From [Zimmermannella] bifida NBRC 103089 (GTDB taxonomy: Bacteria; Actinomycetota; Actinomycetes; Actinomycetales; Microbacteriaceae), in assembly GCF_001570925.1 (NCBI RefSeq), contig NZ_BCSP01000012.1:1-39503 (forward strand): DNA of 39,503 bases. Direction: 5' to 3'. Below are positions 16,786 to 24,755 of the stretch, piece by piece. Both the position numbers and the translations under genes were made by a program. Under the pieces are notes generated by a model. That model was not told the origin of the DNA. It made no database searches and saw nothing but the letters and a program-made list of their open reading frames with translations. Position 1 is the first letter of the stretch. Each line of letters starts with the position of its first letter.

Positions 16786-16846
16786 GGTAAGTCCTTAGTA
16801 TCTGTGGTTTCGAGTAGGTCTTGGATGTGTGAGTGGTTGCGTGCGA

Positions 16847-17968
16847 TTAGTCGTCGAACACGGCGGCCGCGGCGCGCGCCACGAAGGCGACCTGTTCGAG
16901 TTCGCTACCAGCAACGTTGACGTGACCGACCTTGCGGCCGGGGCGTGCATCCTTGCCGTACGTGTGCAGCTTTGCTTCGGGGAATTGTGCCATCGCGGTA
17001 GCGAATCGGTCGGTGATGGCCTCGCCTTGCGGTCCGCCAAGAATGTTGATCATGACCGTCGCGGCTTCGCGCGGCGCCGGGTCGCCCAGCGGCAGGTCGA
17101 GCACGGCGCGCAGGTGCTGCTCGAACTGGCTCGTGCGCGAACCGTCAATGGTCCAGTGTCCCGAGTTGTGGGGGCGCATGGCGAGTTCGTTGACCAGGAT
17201 GCGGTCGTCGGTCGTTTCGAACAGTTCGACCGCGAGCACACCGGTGACGTCGAGGCCCGAGGCGATCGACTCAGCAATTTCGTGAGCGACTTGGTGGATG
17301 CGCGGGGTTGCGTGCGGTGCGGGTGCCATGACTTCCTTGCACACGCCATCGACCTGCACCGTCTCGACGACCGGCCAAGCCGCCATCTGCCCAGATGGAC
17401 GACGAGCAACCAGCTGCGCGAGTTCGCGGCGGAAGTCGACGAGCTCTTCCACAAGCAGTTCGTCGAAGTCGGCGAACCAGTCGGCGACCTCGGTTCCTGC
17501 GGTGACCTTGCGCACGCCGTGACCGTCGTAACCGCCGCGCGGAGTCTTCACGATCGCCGCACCGCCGTGCTCGTCAATGAACGCCTGCAGTTCTTCAGCG
17601 TTACGAACGCCCGCCCAATCAGGCATCGGCACTCCGACTTCGGCGAGGCGTCGACGCATTTCGAGCTTGTCCTGCGCGAACTGCAGCGCGTCGGGGCCGG
17701 GGTGCACGGCGACTCCGTCGGTAACGAGTGCGCGCAGCACGTCTTGCGGCACGTGTTCGTGGTCGAAGGTGATGACGTCAACGTCCTTCGCGAACGTACG
17801 AACGGTTTCGAGGTCGCGGTAGTCACCGACGGCGCTTGCGGCGAGTCGAGCGGATGCGTCCGGTTTCTCTGCCAGCACGCGGATTTCGATGCCGAGCGCA
17901 ATCGCGGGCGGCACCATCATGCGGGCAAGCTGTCCGCCGCCAACTACGCCAACTACCGGTACGCCCAT
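16847..17968 (-). CDS. purK: 5-(carboxyamino)imidazole ribonucleotide synthase
   Basis: ATP-grasp enzyme that carboxylates AIR to N5-CAIR using ATP and bicarbonate; partner of PurE. The 373-residue protein has the N-terminal pre-ATP-grasp GGGQLARMM, TFDHEHVP, an ATP-grasp core with VKTPRGGYDGHGV and ELLVEELVDF, and the metal/phosphate end ELFETTDDRILVNELAMRPHNSGHWT, all typical. The ATG at 17968 is preferred because GAAGGA lies eight bases upstream; an ATG at 17977 would add three residues and has no room for a ribosome binding site. The gene is divergent from gtrA across a 240-base gap. Confidence 0.96.
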   Translation of the reverse strand: MGVPVVGVVGGGQLARMMVPPAIALGIEIRVLAEKPDASARLAASAVGDYRDLETVRTFAKDVDVITFDHEHVPQDVLRALVTDGVAVHPGPDALQFAQDKLEMRRRLAEVGVPMPDWAGVRNAEELQAFIDEHGGAAIVKTPRGGYDGHGVRKVTAGTEVADWFADFDELLVEELVDFRRELAQLVARRPSGQMAAWPVVETVQVDGVCKEVMAPAPHATPRIHQVAHEIAESIASGLDVTGVLAVELFETTDDRILVNELAMRPHNSGHWTIDGSRTSQFEQHLRAVLDLPLGDPAPREAATVMINILGGPQGEAITDRFATAMAQFPEAKLHTYGKDARPGRKVGHVNVAGSELEQVAFVARAAAAVFDD

Positions 17969-18132
17969 TACCTGCATCCTTCGTTCAAGTTCGTGCCCAT
18001 ATCCCTGCGGTGACGGATGCGGATGGCCGAGCCGAGTGCATCCATACAGGTCACGGATCCCCGTGAATTACCGTTCGTATTCTTCCACTACCGGCGGAAA
18101 TTGCCCACTCATGCAAGAATCGAAGGGCTCTT

Positions 18133-18172
18133 TGGCGCCTGACCGGCGCCAGGCAGATCGGCGACACCGATC
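18133..18172. other. Two small hairpins upstream of gtrA
   Basis: TGGCGCC (18133-18139) pairs with GGCGCCA (18145-18151), and a second stem GATCGG (18156-18161) pairs with CCGATC (18167-18172) followed by TTT. They lie in the 240-base gap between the divergent purK and gtrA genes. They could form an attenuator or terminator in a gtrA leader or an operator for purK; the sequence does not decide. Confidence 0.4.
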
Positions 18173-18208
18173 TTTCCACTCATTGACGAACCCTGTCTGG
18201 ACCCTGTT

Positions 18209-18799
18209 TTGCGCAACTCTTCCGAACTACCCGAATGGCAAGACTGCCCGAATCCACAATCGGGACCGATCGCCATCATCGCGGCAAATGAATCGGATGC
18301 GCAGATCCACCCGCAGCACCACCCGGTGCGCTGGAGCGGGGCGTGGTGGAAGGCGCTGACTTCGCAGTTCATGAAGTTTGGACTCGTTGGCGGACTCGGC
18401 ATCGTCGTTGACCTCGGCGTGTTTAACGCGCTGCGGTTGACGGTGCTCGCCCCCGAGGTAGTGGGCTGGGGCCCGATGGCGGCCAATGTAATCGGCACGC
18501 TCGTGGCGATCGCGTTCAACTGGGTCGGTAACCGGCTGTGGACGTTCCGTCACGAACGCCACCACAAGTCCACCTGGCACGAGGCCATGGAGTTCCTGCT
18601 TGTAAGCCTCGCGGGAATGATCATCAGCCTGATTCCGCTGTGGGTCACGCACTACATGCTCGAGTGGACGACGCCACTGGCCGACAACCTGTCGAAGATT
18701 GTGGGTATCGGTGTCGGTTCGCTGTTCCGCTTTGCGCTGTACCGCTGGTGGGTCTACTCCCCCAAGCGCATTCAGCGACACGAGCACGCGTCGCTGTAG
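18209..18799 (+). CDS. GtrA family membrane protein
   Basis: GtrA-type proteins are small four-helix membrane proteins thought to help move undecaprenyl-linked sugars across the membrane for glycopolymer modification. Seen: FMKFGLVGGLGIVVDLGVFNAL (helix 1), a second helix with ANVIGTLVAIAFNWVGNRLWTF, in which the NW-x-x-N-RLWTF block is the family hallmark, helix 3 FLLVSLAGMIISLIPLWV, and helix 4 ending in RFALYRWWVYSP. The start is uncertain: TTG at 18209 gives 196 residues; GTG at 18326 would give 157, closer to the usual GtrA length. Divergent from purK. A role with the LCP protein and the rhamnose genes is plausible but not shown. Confidence 0.85.
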   Translation: MRNSSELPEWQDCPNPQSGPIAIIAANESDAQIHPQHHPVRWSGAWWKALTSQFMKFGLVGGLGIVVDLGVFNALRLTVLAPEVVGWGPMAANVIGTLVAIAFNWVGNRLWTFRHERHHKSTWHEAMEFLLVSLAGMIISLIPLWVTHYMLEWTTPLADNLSKIVGIGVGSLFRFALYRWWVYSPKRIQRHEHASL

Positions 18800-19098
18800 C
18801 AACCGCATCCTCGAACTGACGCCCGCGCCGACTTGCCGCGGGCGTTGTTGTTTCCGACCGAACGAATCTCGACTGTGCGGTGTCGTTTGACTCATCAAAT
18901 GCGAGCAAATGCCCGCAATTCCACCCGAATGTGTCGAAAATGATGAGTCAAACGACGTGTCAGCGATGTCAGGCCTGTTTACCGGGCTCGAAGAACGTCC
19001 GAAGTCTAAGAACGCACGACAACTATGAAGCGGGGCGGTGGAGTTTGCACTCCACCGCCCCGCTTCGGCATCCCGCTCACCGGGATGCACCAAGGTAA
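18800..19098. other. Gene-free stretch between gtrA and ectB with a long inverted repeat
   Basis: No coding sequence is convincing in these 299 bases. GTCGTTTGACTCATCA (18882-18897) is perfectly complementary to TGATGAGTCAAACGAC (18941-18956), with a 43-base loop. The ectB terminator at 19028-19065 follows. The 12-mer GTCAAACGACGT at 18947-18958 also occurs at 2020-2031 upstream of rmlB. Confidence 0.7.
19028..19065. terminator. Strong terminator hairpin after ectB
   Basis: A perfect 17-base stem (19028-19044 with 19049-19065; arms AAGCGGGGCGGTGGAGT and its complement) closes on a four-base loop TTGC. It lies 34 bases beyond the ectB stop on the minus strand and could also end transcripts from gtrA on the plus strand. 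It makes ectB look monocistronic. Confidence 0.85.
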
Positions 19099-20352
19099 CT
19101 AGGCCGCGTCGATGGCCTCAGCCAGCAGCTCGAGACCCTTGTTGAGGTCGTCGAGGTCGATGTTCAGCGGCGGCAGGAACTTCAGCACCTGGTCCTTCGA
19201 ACCGGCGCACTCGATAATGAGGCCGCGCTCGAACGCCGCCTTGCTGACGCGTGGCGCCCAGGTGTCATCAGCCGTTGCTTCAAAGCCGAGCACCAGGCCA
19301 CGGCCGCGCAGCTCAAGACCAAGCTCAGGCTTGGCCTCGGCGATCTTGCCCAGTGCCGCGCGAATGATCTCGGCGCGCTCGGCGATACCCTGTTCGAACT
19401 TGTCGTCAGTCCAGTACGTCTCGATGGCGCGACGTGCACCAACGAACGACAGGTTCAGGCCACGGAAGGTACCCGAGTGTTGACCCGGCTTCCAGATGTC
19501 CAGCTCGCGGCGGATGAGCAGCAGCGCCATCGGCAGACCGTAGCCACCGATCGACTTCGACAGCGTGACGAAGTCCGGCACGATACCGGCTTCTTCCCAG
19601 CTGAAGAACTTGCCGGTACGGCCGCAACCAACCTGAATGTCATCGGCGATGAGCAGCACGTCGCGGTCTTCGGTGATCTTGCGCAGGCGCTGCAACCACT
19701 CGGTCGATGCGACGCGGATGCCGCCCTCAGCCTGAATGGTTTCGAGGATGACCGCGGCTGGCTTGTCGACACCGCTGTGGGTGTCGTCGAGCATGCGCTC
19801 GAGCAGGTCGAGCGTGTCAACGCCCTCGCCAAGGTAGCCGTCAAACGGCAGGCGGGTGATGTTGCCGAGGTTGACGCCGGCGGCGTCGCGGAAGTTCTTA
19901 CCGGCGGTCGCAGAAACCGCACCGAGCGTGCATCCGTGGAACGCATTCGTGAACGCGATCACGTTGCTGCGGCCGGTGGCCATGCGGGCAAGCTTGAGGG
20001 CTGCCTCGATAGTGTTTGTGCCGGTCGGGCCGGTGAACTGCACCTTGTAGTCCAGACCGCGCGGTTCAAGGATGTGGCGCTCGAAGGCCTCGAGGAAGGC
20101 GCGCTTCTGCTCGGTCGCCATGTCAAGACCGTGCGTGATGCCATCGCCTTCGATGTAGTCGAGCAGGGCCTGCTTGAACTCGTCGTTGTTGTGTCCGTAG
20201 TTCAGGGTTCCGGCACCGGCAAAGAAGTCGATGTATTCGCGGCCATCTTCGGCCGTGATGCGGGCGCCCTTCGCCTTGCTAAACACCGTCGGGAAGGAGC
20301 GGATGTACCCGCGCACTTCGGACTCACGGCGTTCAAACACTTCCATGTTCAT
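19099..20352 (-). CDS. ectB: Diaminobutyrate--2-oxoglutarate aminotransferase (EctB type)
   Basis: PLP-dependent class III aminotransferase forming L-2,4-diaminobutyrate from aspartate semialdehyde and glutamate. The 417-residue protein begins with the EctB-typical FERRESEVRGYIRSFPTVF. GPTGTN at 108-113 contributes phosphate binding, Asp237 in IADDIQVGCGRTG binds the pyridine nitrogen, and Lys266 in LSKSIGGYG is the PLP lysine. ATG at 20352 is chosen because GGAGG lies upstream at good spacing. In ectoine producers ectB normally sits between ectA and ectC, but neither is here and a strong terminator follows. The gene may serve another diaminobutyrate use (siderophore or peptidoglycan precursor) or work with ectA/ectC elsewhere; the window cannot tell. 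Confidence 0.9.
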   Translation of the reverse strand: MNMEVFERRESEVRGYIRSFPTVFSKAKGARITAEDGREYIDFFAGAGTLNYGHNNDEFKQALLDYIEGDGITHGLDMATEQKRAFLEAFERHILEPRGLDYKVQFTGPTGTNTIEAALKLARMATGRSNVIAFTNAFHGCTLGAVSATAGKNFRDAAGVNLGNITRLPFDGYLGEGVDTLDLLERMLDDTHSGVDKPAAVILETIQAEGGIRVASTEWLQRLRKITEDRDVLLIADDIQVGCGRTGKFFSWEEAGIVPDFVTLSKSIGGYGLPMALLLIRRELDIWKPGQHSGTFRGLNLSFVGARRAIETYWTDDKFEQGIAERAEIIRAALGKIAEAKPELGLELRGRGLVLGFEATADDTWAPRVSKAAFERGLIIECAGSKDQVLKFLPPLNIDLDDLNKGLELLAEAIDAA

Positions 20353-20495
20353 GGAGTCCTCCAAATATTGTTCCGACGCTCGCCTTCGCAGCGCCAGTGG
20401 TTCGTTCGTTGCCGGTGGGCAGCGAAGTTTCGGCTGTGCATCCGCCAAATGCTGACTCTTGGCCGCATTGCGTTCGCAGCGCTCGGGAGTAAACC

Positions 20496-21188
20496 CTACT
20501 CGCCAAACGCTCCGGATAGCTCACGAAGTGCTGCGGAAACCGTGACGACATTTGGCACATCGTTGAGTTCGAGCACCCGGCCATCGAAGCCCGTCAGGCG
20601 GATGGTTCCCGAGCCAAAGAGCTTCTGCCACCCGTTTTGCCGCGTAACAACCGAAGCGACCTGGTGGTGCAGCATTTCGCCGCTCTGCCCCTTGCTGAGG
20701 CTGCCGCGACTGGTGGTGCGCTTCGAAGTGACGGTGAATCGCTGTCGCAGCCACACGATCAGCGGCGCCAAGCCCAAAAGCAGTGTCAACGCGACACCGA
20801 TGAGCAAGTACGAGATGCCGCTGCCCGCTTCGCGCAGTTCGCTTGTGCTGAAGCCAAGGAAACCGGCACCGACGATCATGGCGATGCTCGGCAAAATGAC
20901 GCCCCGGGCGTGGCGGTGGATGCGCGCAATCACGACCTCGGGCGCGCCGTTCTTGCCGTTGACGCGGGGCGCTGGGGCGCTCACCTGGGTCGGCAGCGGC
21001 GCATCCAGACGGTAGTGAATGTCACTGACGTTGCCGGCTGGTGGTTGCTGCGGCGCCGCGGGCTGTGGTTGCGGCGCATATTGGGCATGCGGCGGGAACG
21101 GCTGGTAACCCGGCTGCTGGCTCGCGCCTGGTCCGCCGAATTGCGGTGCCGCATCCTTGTTTTCGGATTTGCGAAACGGCAGTTTCAC
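20496..21188 (-). CDS. PH (bacterial YdbS-type) domain membrane protein
   Basis: A 230-residue protein: a basic N-terminus, a Pro/Gln-rich low-complexity segment (about residues 20-60), two adjacent membrane helices (GVILPSIAMIVGAGFLGF and ISYLLIGVALTLLLGLAPLIVW) and a C-terminal bacterial PH-2 domain with the typical RFTVTSKRTTSRGSLSKGQ, HHQVASVV and GSGTIRLTG strands. Function of these domains is unknown. It starts at GTG 21188, which overlaps the birA stop by four bases (GTGA), so it is translationally coupled to birA; the pair birA-PH protein is a common actinobacterial arrangement. Confidence 0.88.
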   Translation of the reverse strand: MKLPFRKSENKDAAPQFGGPGASQQPGYQPFPPHAQYAPQPQPAAPQQPPAGNVSDIHYRLDAPLPTQVSAPAPRVNGKNGAPEVVIARIHRHARGVILPSIAMIVGAGFLGFSTSELREAGSGISYLLIGVALTLLLGLAPLIVWLRQRFTVTSKRTTSRGSLSKGQSGEMLHHQVASVVTRQNGWQKLFGSGTIRLTGFDGRVLELNDVPNVVTVSAALRELSGAFGE

Positions 21189-22036
21189 GATGCCTGCCCC
21201 TCTCGTACGCGCAGATGAGTGATGTCGCCGACGTGCACCGAAAACTCGGGTGCAGCGGCGGGTTCGGTGGTCGAGTCGGCCGCGAATGCCCGCACCCGCA
21301 GACGTCCGTCGCGTTCGAGCCCGAGCGCGGTGCCCCGCTTAATGTCGCCATCGGCGAGCGTGACCTCGACCGGGCAGCCGAGCGTCACGCAGTGCGCCGT
21401 GAGTTCCTCGTGCAGGCCGCTGGCGGCGGCGTCACCGCCGTTTGCAATCAAGTTGCGGATGCGGTCAGCAAGCTCCCCCGCGTACCGTTCCGCCAGTTCT
21501 GTGGCCGCGATCTCGACGCCGTGCTCGGCGAGCGAGGTTGCCTGCGGCAGCGCCCCACCGGTGCGCGCCAGATTCACGCCCGTGCCGATCACGCAGGCGA
21601 ACTCGGCGCCGCCATCAACGACGCCGAGCACTTCGCCGAGAATCCCGGCAACCTTCTGCTCGGCGATCAACACGTCGTTCGGCCATTTGATGCCGCAGTC
21701 GAGGTTTGGTGCCACCGCCACGAGTGTCGCGCGCAGGGCAGCACCGGCGGCCAACGCGACCCAACCGATCGACTCGCGGGCCGCATCCGCCGGAAACCGC
21801 ACGAACGTCGACATTGCGAGCGATGCGCCCGGGGTATCGACCCACTCGCGGTCGAGCCGGCCGCGGCCAGCGGTCTGTGACGTCGTGGCGATCGTCGCGA
21901 ACGGTGCGATCGACTGCTCGGCCACAAAGCGGCGGCGAAGTTCGTCGTTGGTCGAATCCACCTGCGCCAGCCACTCGACGGCCGCGCCGTTGGCGGTGTT
22001 TGGGGTGCCGGATGCATCCGGTTGCGATGCGGTCAT
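21185..22036 (-). CDS. birA: Biotin--[acetyl-CoA-carboxylase] ligase
   Basis: Activates biotin with ATP to biotinyl-AMP and transfers it to the target lysine of biotin carboxyl carrier domains, here most likely Lys557 of the carboxylase alpha subunit at 35534. The 283-residue protein has the biotin-AMP loop GRGR (57-60), KWPND (117-121) and the catalytic Lys128 in EQKVAGIL, then the C-terminal SH3-like domain. There is no N-terminal helix-turn-helix, so it is a monofunctional ligase rather than a BirA repressor. ATG at 22036 has a strong GAGGAG ribosome binding site; upstream in-frame starts lack one. It is divergent from accD. Confidence 0.95.
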   Translation of the reverse strand: MTASQPDASGTPNTANGAAVEWLAQVDSTNDELRRRFVAEQSIAPFATIATTSQTAGRGRLDREWVDTPGASLAMSTFVRFPADAARESIGWVALAAGAALRATLVAVAPNLDCGIKWPNDVLIAEQKVAGILGEVLGVVDGGAEFACVIGTGVNLARTGGALPQATSLAEHGVEIAATELAERYAGELADRIRNLIANGGDAAASGLHEELTAHCVTLGCPVEVTLADGDIKRGTALGLERDGRLRVRAFAADSTTEPAAAPEFSVHVGDITHLRVREGQAS

Positions 22037-22355
22037 CGGCGCTCCTCTGTTGTTGCGGTGGCAGGGTCTTGCGGCGGTAGGTTGTTGCGGTGGCAGGGTG
22101 TTGCGACCGCCAGGCTGATACGACAGCCAGTCGGCGTTTGGGCCCAAACAAGCATGAGCCAAGAATGGGACAAGCCTAGCGAGCGCGCACGCAAAGTCGC
22201 GGGCATGACCGGGGCGCTGCGGAAGGCGAACACTTCCCGCGATTCCCACCCCATCCATCCAACGACTGATTTTGGTGGTTTCCTCAAGAAAACCGACCGA
22301 GTAATGCACGGTTTTATCTAGTCGCTCGCAGGCCAGCGCGTATAGAGTGGGCGGA
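22037..22355. other. birA-accD divergent intergenic region with tandem repeat
   Basis: This 319-base gap carries the promoters of birA and accD. A 25-base sequence occurs twice (22049-22073 and 22081-22105, one difference) at a 32-base period, built from GTTGTTGCGG and GGCAGGGT words, immediately upstream of the birA ribosome binding site. No gene is visible. Confidence 0.75.
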
Positions 22356-22358
22356 ATG
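22341..22358 (+). promoter_or_regulatory. -10 box and probable leaderless start of accD
   Basis: TATAGA at 22341-22346 ends nine bases before the accD ATG (22356), so transcription would start at or within a few bases of the start codon. No good ribosome binding site is visible between them, which supports leaderless translation, common in actinobacteria. Confidence 0.5.
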
Positions 22359-23960
22359 AACGACAAGCCCGCCGACGACCAGCTCGTGGACCTCACGACC
22401 GCAGGTCGCATCAAAGAGCTCCACGACCGCCACGCCGAGGCCGTCACCGACGCCGAAGCTGCCGCTGCTGAAAAGCAGCATGCCAAGGGCAAGAACACCG
22501 CTCGCGAACGCATCCTGGCGCTGCTCGATCCCGGCTCGTTCGTGGAATACGACGAGTTCGTGCGCCACCGCGCCACCTCGTTCGGTATGGAGAAAAAGCG
22601 CCCCTACGGCGACTCGGTCGTTATCGGCACGGGCACGATTCACGGCCGCAACGTCGCGGTCTACTCACAGAACTTCACCGTGTTCGGCGGCTCGCTCGGC
22701 GAAGCTGCGGGCGCCAAGATCGTCAAGATCATGGAGCACGCGCTCAAGACCGGCGTGCCCATCATCGGCATCCTCGACTCGGGCGGTGCGCGCATCCAAG
22801 AAGGTGTCATTGCGCTCGGAAAGTACGGTGAGATTTTCCGGATGAACACGGCCGCGTCCGGCGTCATCCCGCAGATTTCGATCGTCATGGGTCCGGCGGC
22901 CGGTGGCGCGGTCTACTCCCCCGCACTCACCGACTTCGTCATCATGGTCGACAAGACCTCGCACATGTTCGTCACCGGACCAGACGTGATCAAGACCGTC
23001 ACCGGTGAAGACGTGGGCATGGAGGAGCTCGGTGGCGCGCTCGCGCACAACCAGACTTCCGGCGTCTCGCACTACCTCGCATCCGACGAAGAAGACGCCC
23101 TCGACTTCGCCCGCAACCTGCTGAGCTACCTTCCCGACAACAACCTGGCAGAACTGCCCACCTACGAAGCCGGCGCCGAATACGAAATCACCGACGCCGA
23201 CCGGGTGCTCAACACGATCATTCCCGACTCGACCTCGCAGCCGTACGACGTGCTCAAGGTCATCGAAACGATCGTCGACGACGGCGAGTTCCTGGAGATT
23301 CAGGAGCTGTTCGCGCCCAACATCGTGGTCGGTTTTGCGCGCATCGAGGGTTCGCCGATTGGCATCATCGCCAACCAGCCGAACCAGATGGCCGGCACGC
23401 TGAACATCGACGCCGGCGAAAAGGCCGCGCGCTTCCTGCGGATGTGTGACTCATTCTCGATTCCGATCGTCACGCTGGTTGACGTGCCCGGCTACCTGCC
23501 CGGCACCGACCAGGAGTGGAGCGGCGTGATTCGCCGCGGTGCGAAGCTGCTCTACTCGTACGCCGAAGCCACGGTGCCGCTCGTGACCGTAATCCTGCGC
23601 AAGGCCTACGGCGGTGCGTACATCGTGATGGGTTCGAAGGCGCTCGGCGCCGACCTGAACTTTGCTTGGCCGACCGCCGAGATCGCCGTTATGGGCGGAC
23701 AGGGCGCGGTGAACATTCTGTACCGTCGCGATATCGCGGCCGCTCGCGAAGCGGGCGAGGATGCGGATGCGCTCGGTAAGAGGCTCGCAGATGAATACAC
23801 GTACAACGTGGCGTCGCCATACTTGGCGGCCGAACGCGGTGAGCTCGACTCGATCATTGAGCCAGCCGCGACCCGCGTGACCATCATGAAGGCGCTGCGT
23901 TCGCTGCGCTCGAAGCGCGCATCCATGCCGCCGAAGAAGCACGGAAACATTCCGCTCTAA
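22356..23960 (+). CDS. accD: Acyl-CoA (acetyl/propionyl-CoA) carboxylase beta subunit
   Basis: Carboxyltransferase subunit moving CO2 from biotin to acetyl- or propionyl-CoA, giving malonyl- or methylmalonyl-CoA for fatty acid synthesis. At 534 residues it has the length and pattern of the actinobacterial AccD/PccB family. Marks include KNTARERI near the N-terminus, [14 protein letters not shown], the acyl-CoA oxyanion segment [37 protein letters not shown], then in the C-terminal crotonase half [13 protein letters not shown] and [18 protein letters not shown] at 22356 is chosen; the in-frame GTG at 22347 lies within the promoter spacing. The stop overlaps the ATG of accE by one base. Acetyl versus propionyl preference cannot be read securely. 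Confidence 0.95.
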   Translation: MNDKPADDQLVDLTTAGRIKELHDRHAEAVTDAEAAAAEKQHAKGKNTARERILALLDPGSFVEYDEFVRHRATSFGMEKKRPYGDSVVIGTGTIHGRNVAVYSQNFTVFGGSLGEAAGAKIVKIMEHALKTGVPIIGILDSGGARIQEGVIALGKYGEIFRMNTAASGVIPQISIVMGPAAGGAVYSPALTDFVIMVDKTSHMFVTGPDVIKTVTGEDVGMEELGGALAHNQTSGVSHYLASDEEDALDFARNLLSYLPDNNLAELPTYEAGAEYEITDADRVLNTIIPDSTSQPYDVLKVIETIVDDGEFLEIQELFAPNIVVGFARIEGSPIGIIANQPNQMAGTLNIDAGEKAARFLRMCDSFSIPIVTLVDVPGYLPGTDQEWSGVIRRGAKLLYSYAEATVPLVTVILRKAYGGAYIVMGSKALGADLNFAWPTAEIAVMGGQGAVNILYRRDIAAAREAGEDADALGKRLADEYTYNVASPYLAAERGELDSIIEPAATRVTIMKALRSLRSKRASMPPKKHGNIPL

Positions 23961-24223
23961 TGGCCGAACAACCGAAGGTCCGCATCCCCGACCTCGACTT
24001 GAGCGACTCGCTCGAGCCGGGTGATGGGCAGATCGTGGGCGGTAACCCCAGCACCGACGAAATTGCGGCGATTGCCGCCACGCTCGGTGTGCTGTTTAAC
24101 GAGGGCGTGGCAGTCGACCGCCCACGCGACCGCGTGAAACGACTTTCGCCTTGGCAGACGACGCAGCGCCCGCTGCGCGGCGGCACTAGCCCAAACGATC
24201 CGTTGTTCGGCCGCTTCCGTTAG
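23960..24223 (+). CDS. accE: Acyl-CoA carboxylase epsilon subunit
   Basis: Small 87-residue protein whose C-terminal half is the actinobacterial AccE/PccE motif: GGNPSTDEIAAIAATLGVL, followed by a basic tail with SPWQTTQRPLRGG. Epsilon subunits bridge alpha and beta subunits and raise activity of the carboxylase complex. It starts inside the accD stop codon (TAATG), so it is coupled to accD, and it ends the operon: a terminator-like stem lies at 24255-24280. The N-terminal 30 residues are acidic and poorly conserved, as usual in this family. Confidence 0.9.
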   Translation: MAEQPKVRIPDLDLSDSLEPGDGQIVGGNPSTDEIAAIAATLGVLFNEGVAVDRPRDRVKRLSPWQTTQRPLRGGTSPNDPLFGRFR

Positions 24224-24254
24224 CACCGCTCGGCTCTAGACGCCAGACCCGACC

Positions 24255-24280
24255 GAGGTTGCCGTTCACTAGGCAGCCTC
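24255..24280 (+). terminator. Putative terminator after accDE
   Basis: GAGGTTGCC (24255-24263) pairs with GGCAGCCTC (24272-24280) with one G-U pair and an eight-base loop, 31 bases after the accE stop. A 14-base tandem duplication (ggcaggcagYgccg) follows at 24296-24323. There is no T tract. Confidence 0.55.
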
Positions 24281-24345
24281 GGCCTGCCCCGCCTCGGCAG
24301 GCAGCGCCGGGCAGGCAGTGCCGGGCTGTTCAACCTCGAGCAGCC

Positions 24346-24418
24346 TGGAATTTTGTTGCAAATACGCACCATCGAGCCGTATATCGGCATGCCCACGCCT
24401 ATATGCAACAAATTTCCA
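24346..24418. repeat. Nested inverted repeat element, copy 1
   Basis: TGGAATTTTGTTGCAAATA (24346-24364) is complementary to 24400-24418 with two mismatches, around a 35-base loop. The loop contains its own dyad, GCCGTATATCGGC. The arms are AT-rich against a GC-rich background. The core TTGTTGC/GCAACAAA is shared with copy 2. Confidence 0.7.
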
Positions 24419-24489
24419 ACCGGTGCGTTGCCGGTACGAGCACGGCGTCCAAACAGCCAGACACCCCATGAGCTGTCAGCTCAACCCCA

Positions 24490-24568
24490 CCGGCAAGAAT
24501 TGTTGCCGCTGAGCGCCTACGAAACATATATGTGGACGAACCCTCCCCTAGGCAACAAATTTTGCCGG
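24490..24568. repeat. Nested inverted repeat element, copy 2
   Basis: CCGGCAAGAATTGTTGCC (24490-24507) is complementary to 24551-24568 with two mismatches, around a 43-base loop that contains the palindrome ACATATATGT. The plan (outer TTGTTGC/GCAACAAA arms, inner ATAT-centred dyad) repeats that of copy 1, 72 bases upstream. Confidence 0.7.
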
Positions 24569-24665
24569 GGCTCGAAGCACCGCCTCGCCTGAACCCGCAC
24601 ACCGTCGCCCGCCTAAGCTCAGACGCCGTGCCATGACCGGCCGGGACCCCAATACCCCCAATTAC

Positions 24666-24680
24666 TGAGAATGCGACTCA
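24666..24680. promoter_or_regulatory. Zur-box-like palindrome upstream of the surface protein gene
   Basis: TGAGAATGCGACTCA has TGAG/CTCA ends and agrees at most positions with the actinobacterial Zur operator pattern (TGAAAATGATTTTCA-like), 75 bases upstream of the ATG at 24756. Related choice-of-anchor M proteins are often encoded with zinc or manganese ABC transporters, so zinc control is plausible. This is inference from a partial match. Confidence 0.4.
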
Positions 24681-24755
24681 TTAGGCTAAGCTCAGGGGGT
24701 CCCGGGCCGCTCGGCCCTCCGCATCCCGATGCGCATCTGCGCTGGAAAGACCTTC

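Larger units (their letters stand above)
24224..24755. other. Long gene-free region between accE and the surface protein gene
   Basis: These 532 bases contain the accDE terminator, a 14-base tandem duplication, two nested inverted repeats and a Zur-like site. The short open frames here lack ribosome binding sites and normal codon usage, so none is annotated. Confidence 0.7.

Noticed and set aside
16786-16846. Riboswitch or attenuator between purK and purE
   Set aside because: The 61-base gap shows no convincing stem or conserved aptamer-like sequence.
24259-24602. Small open frames in the gene-free region before the surface protein
   Set aside because: Both strands are open because of base composition and the inverted repeats; no ribosome binding sites or recognisable protein features.
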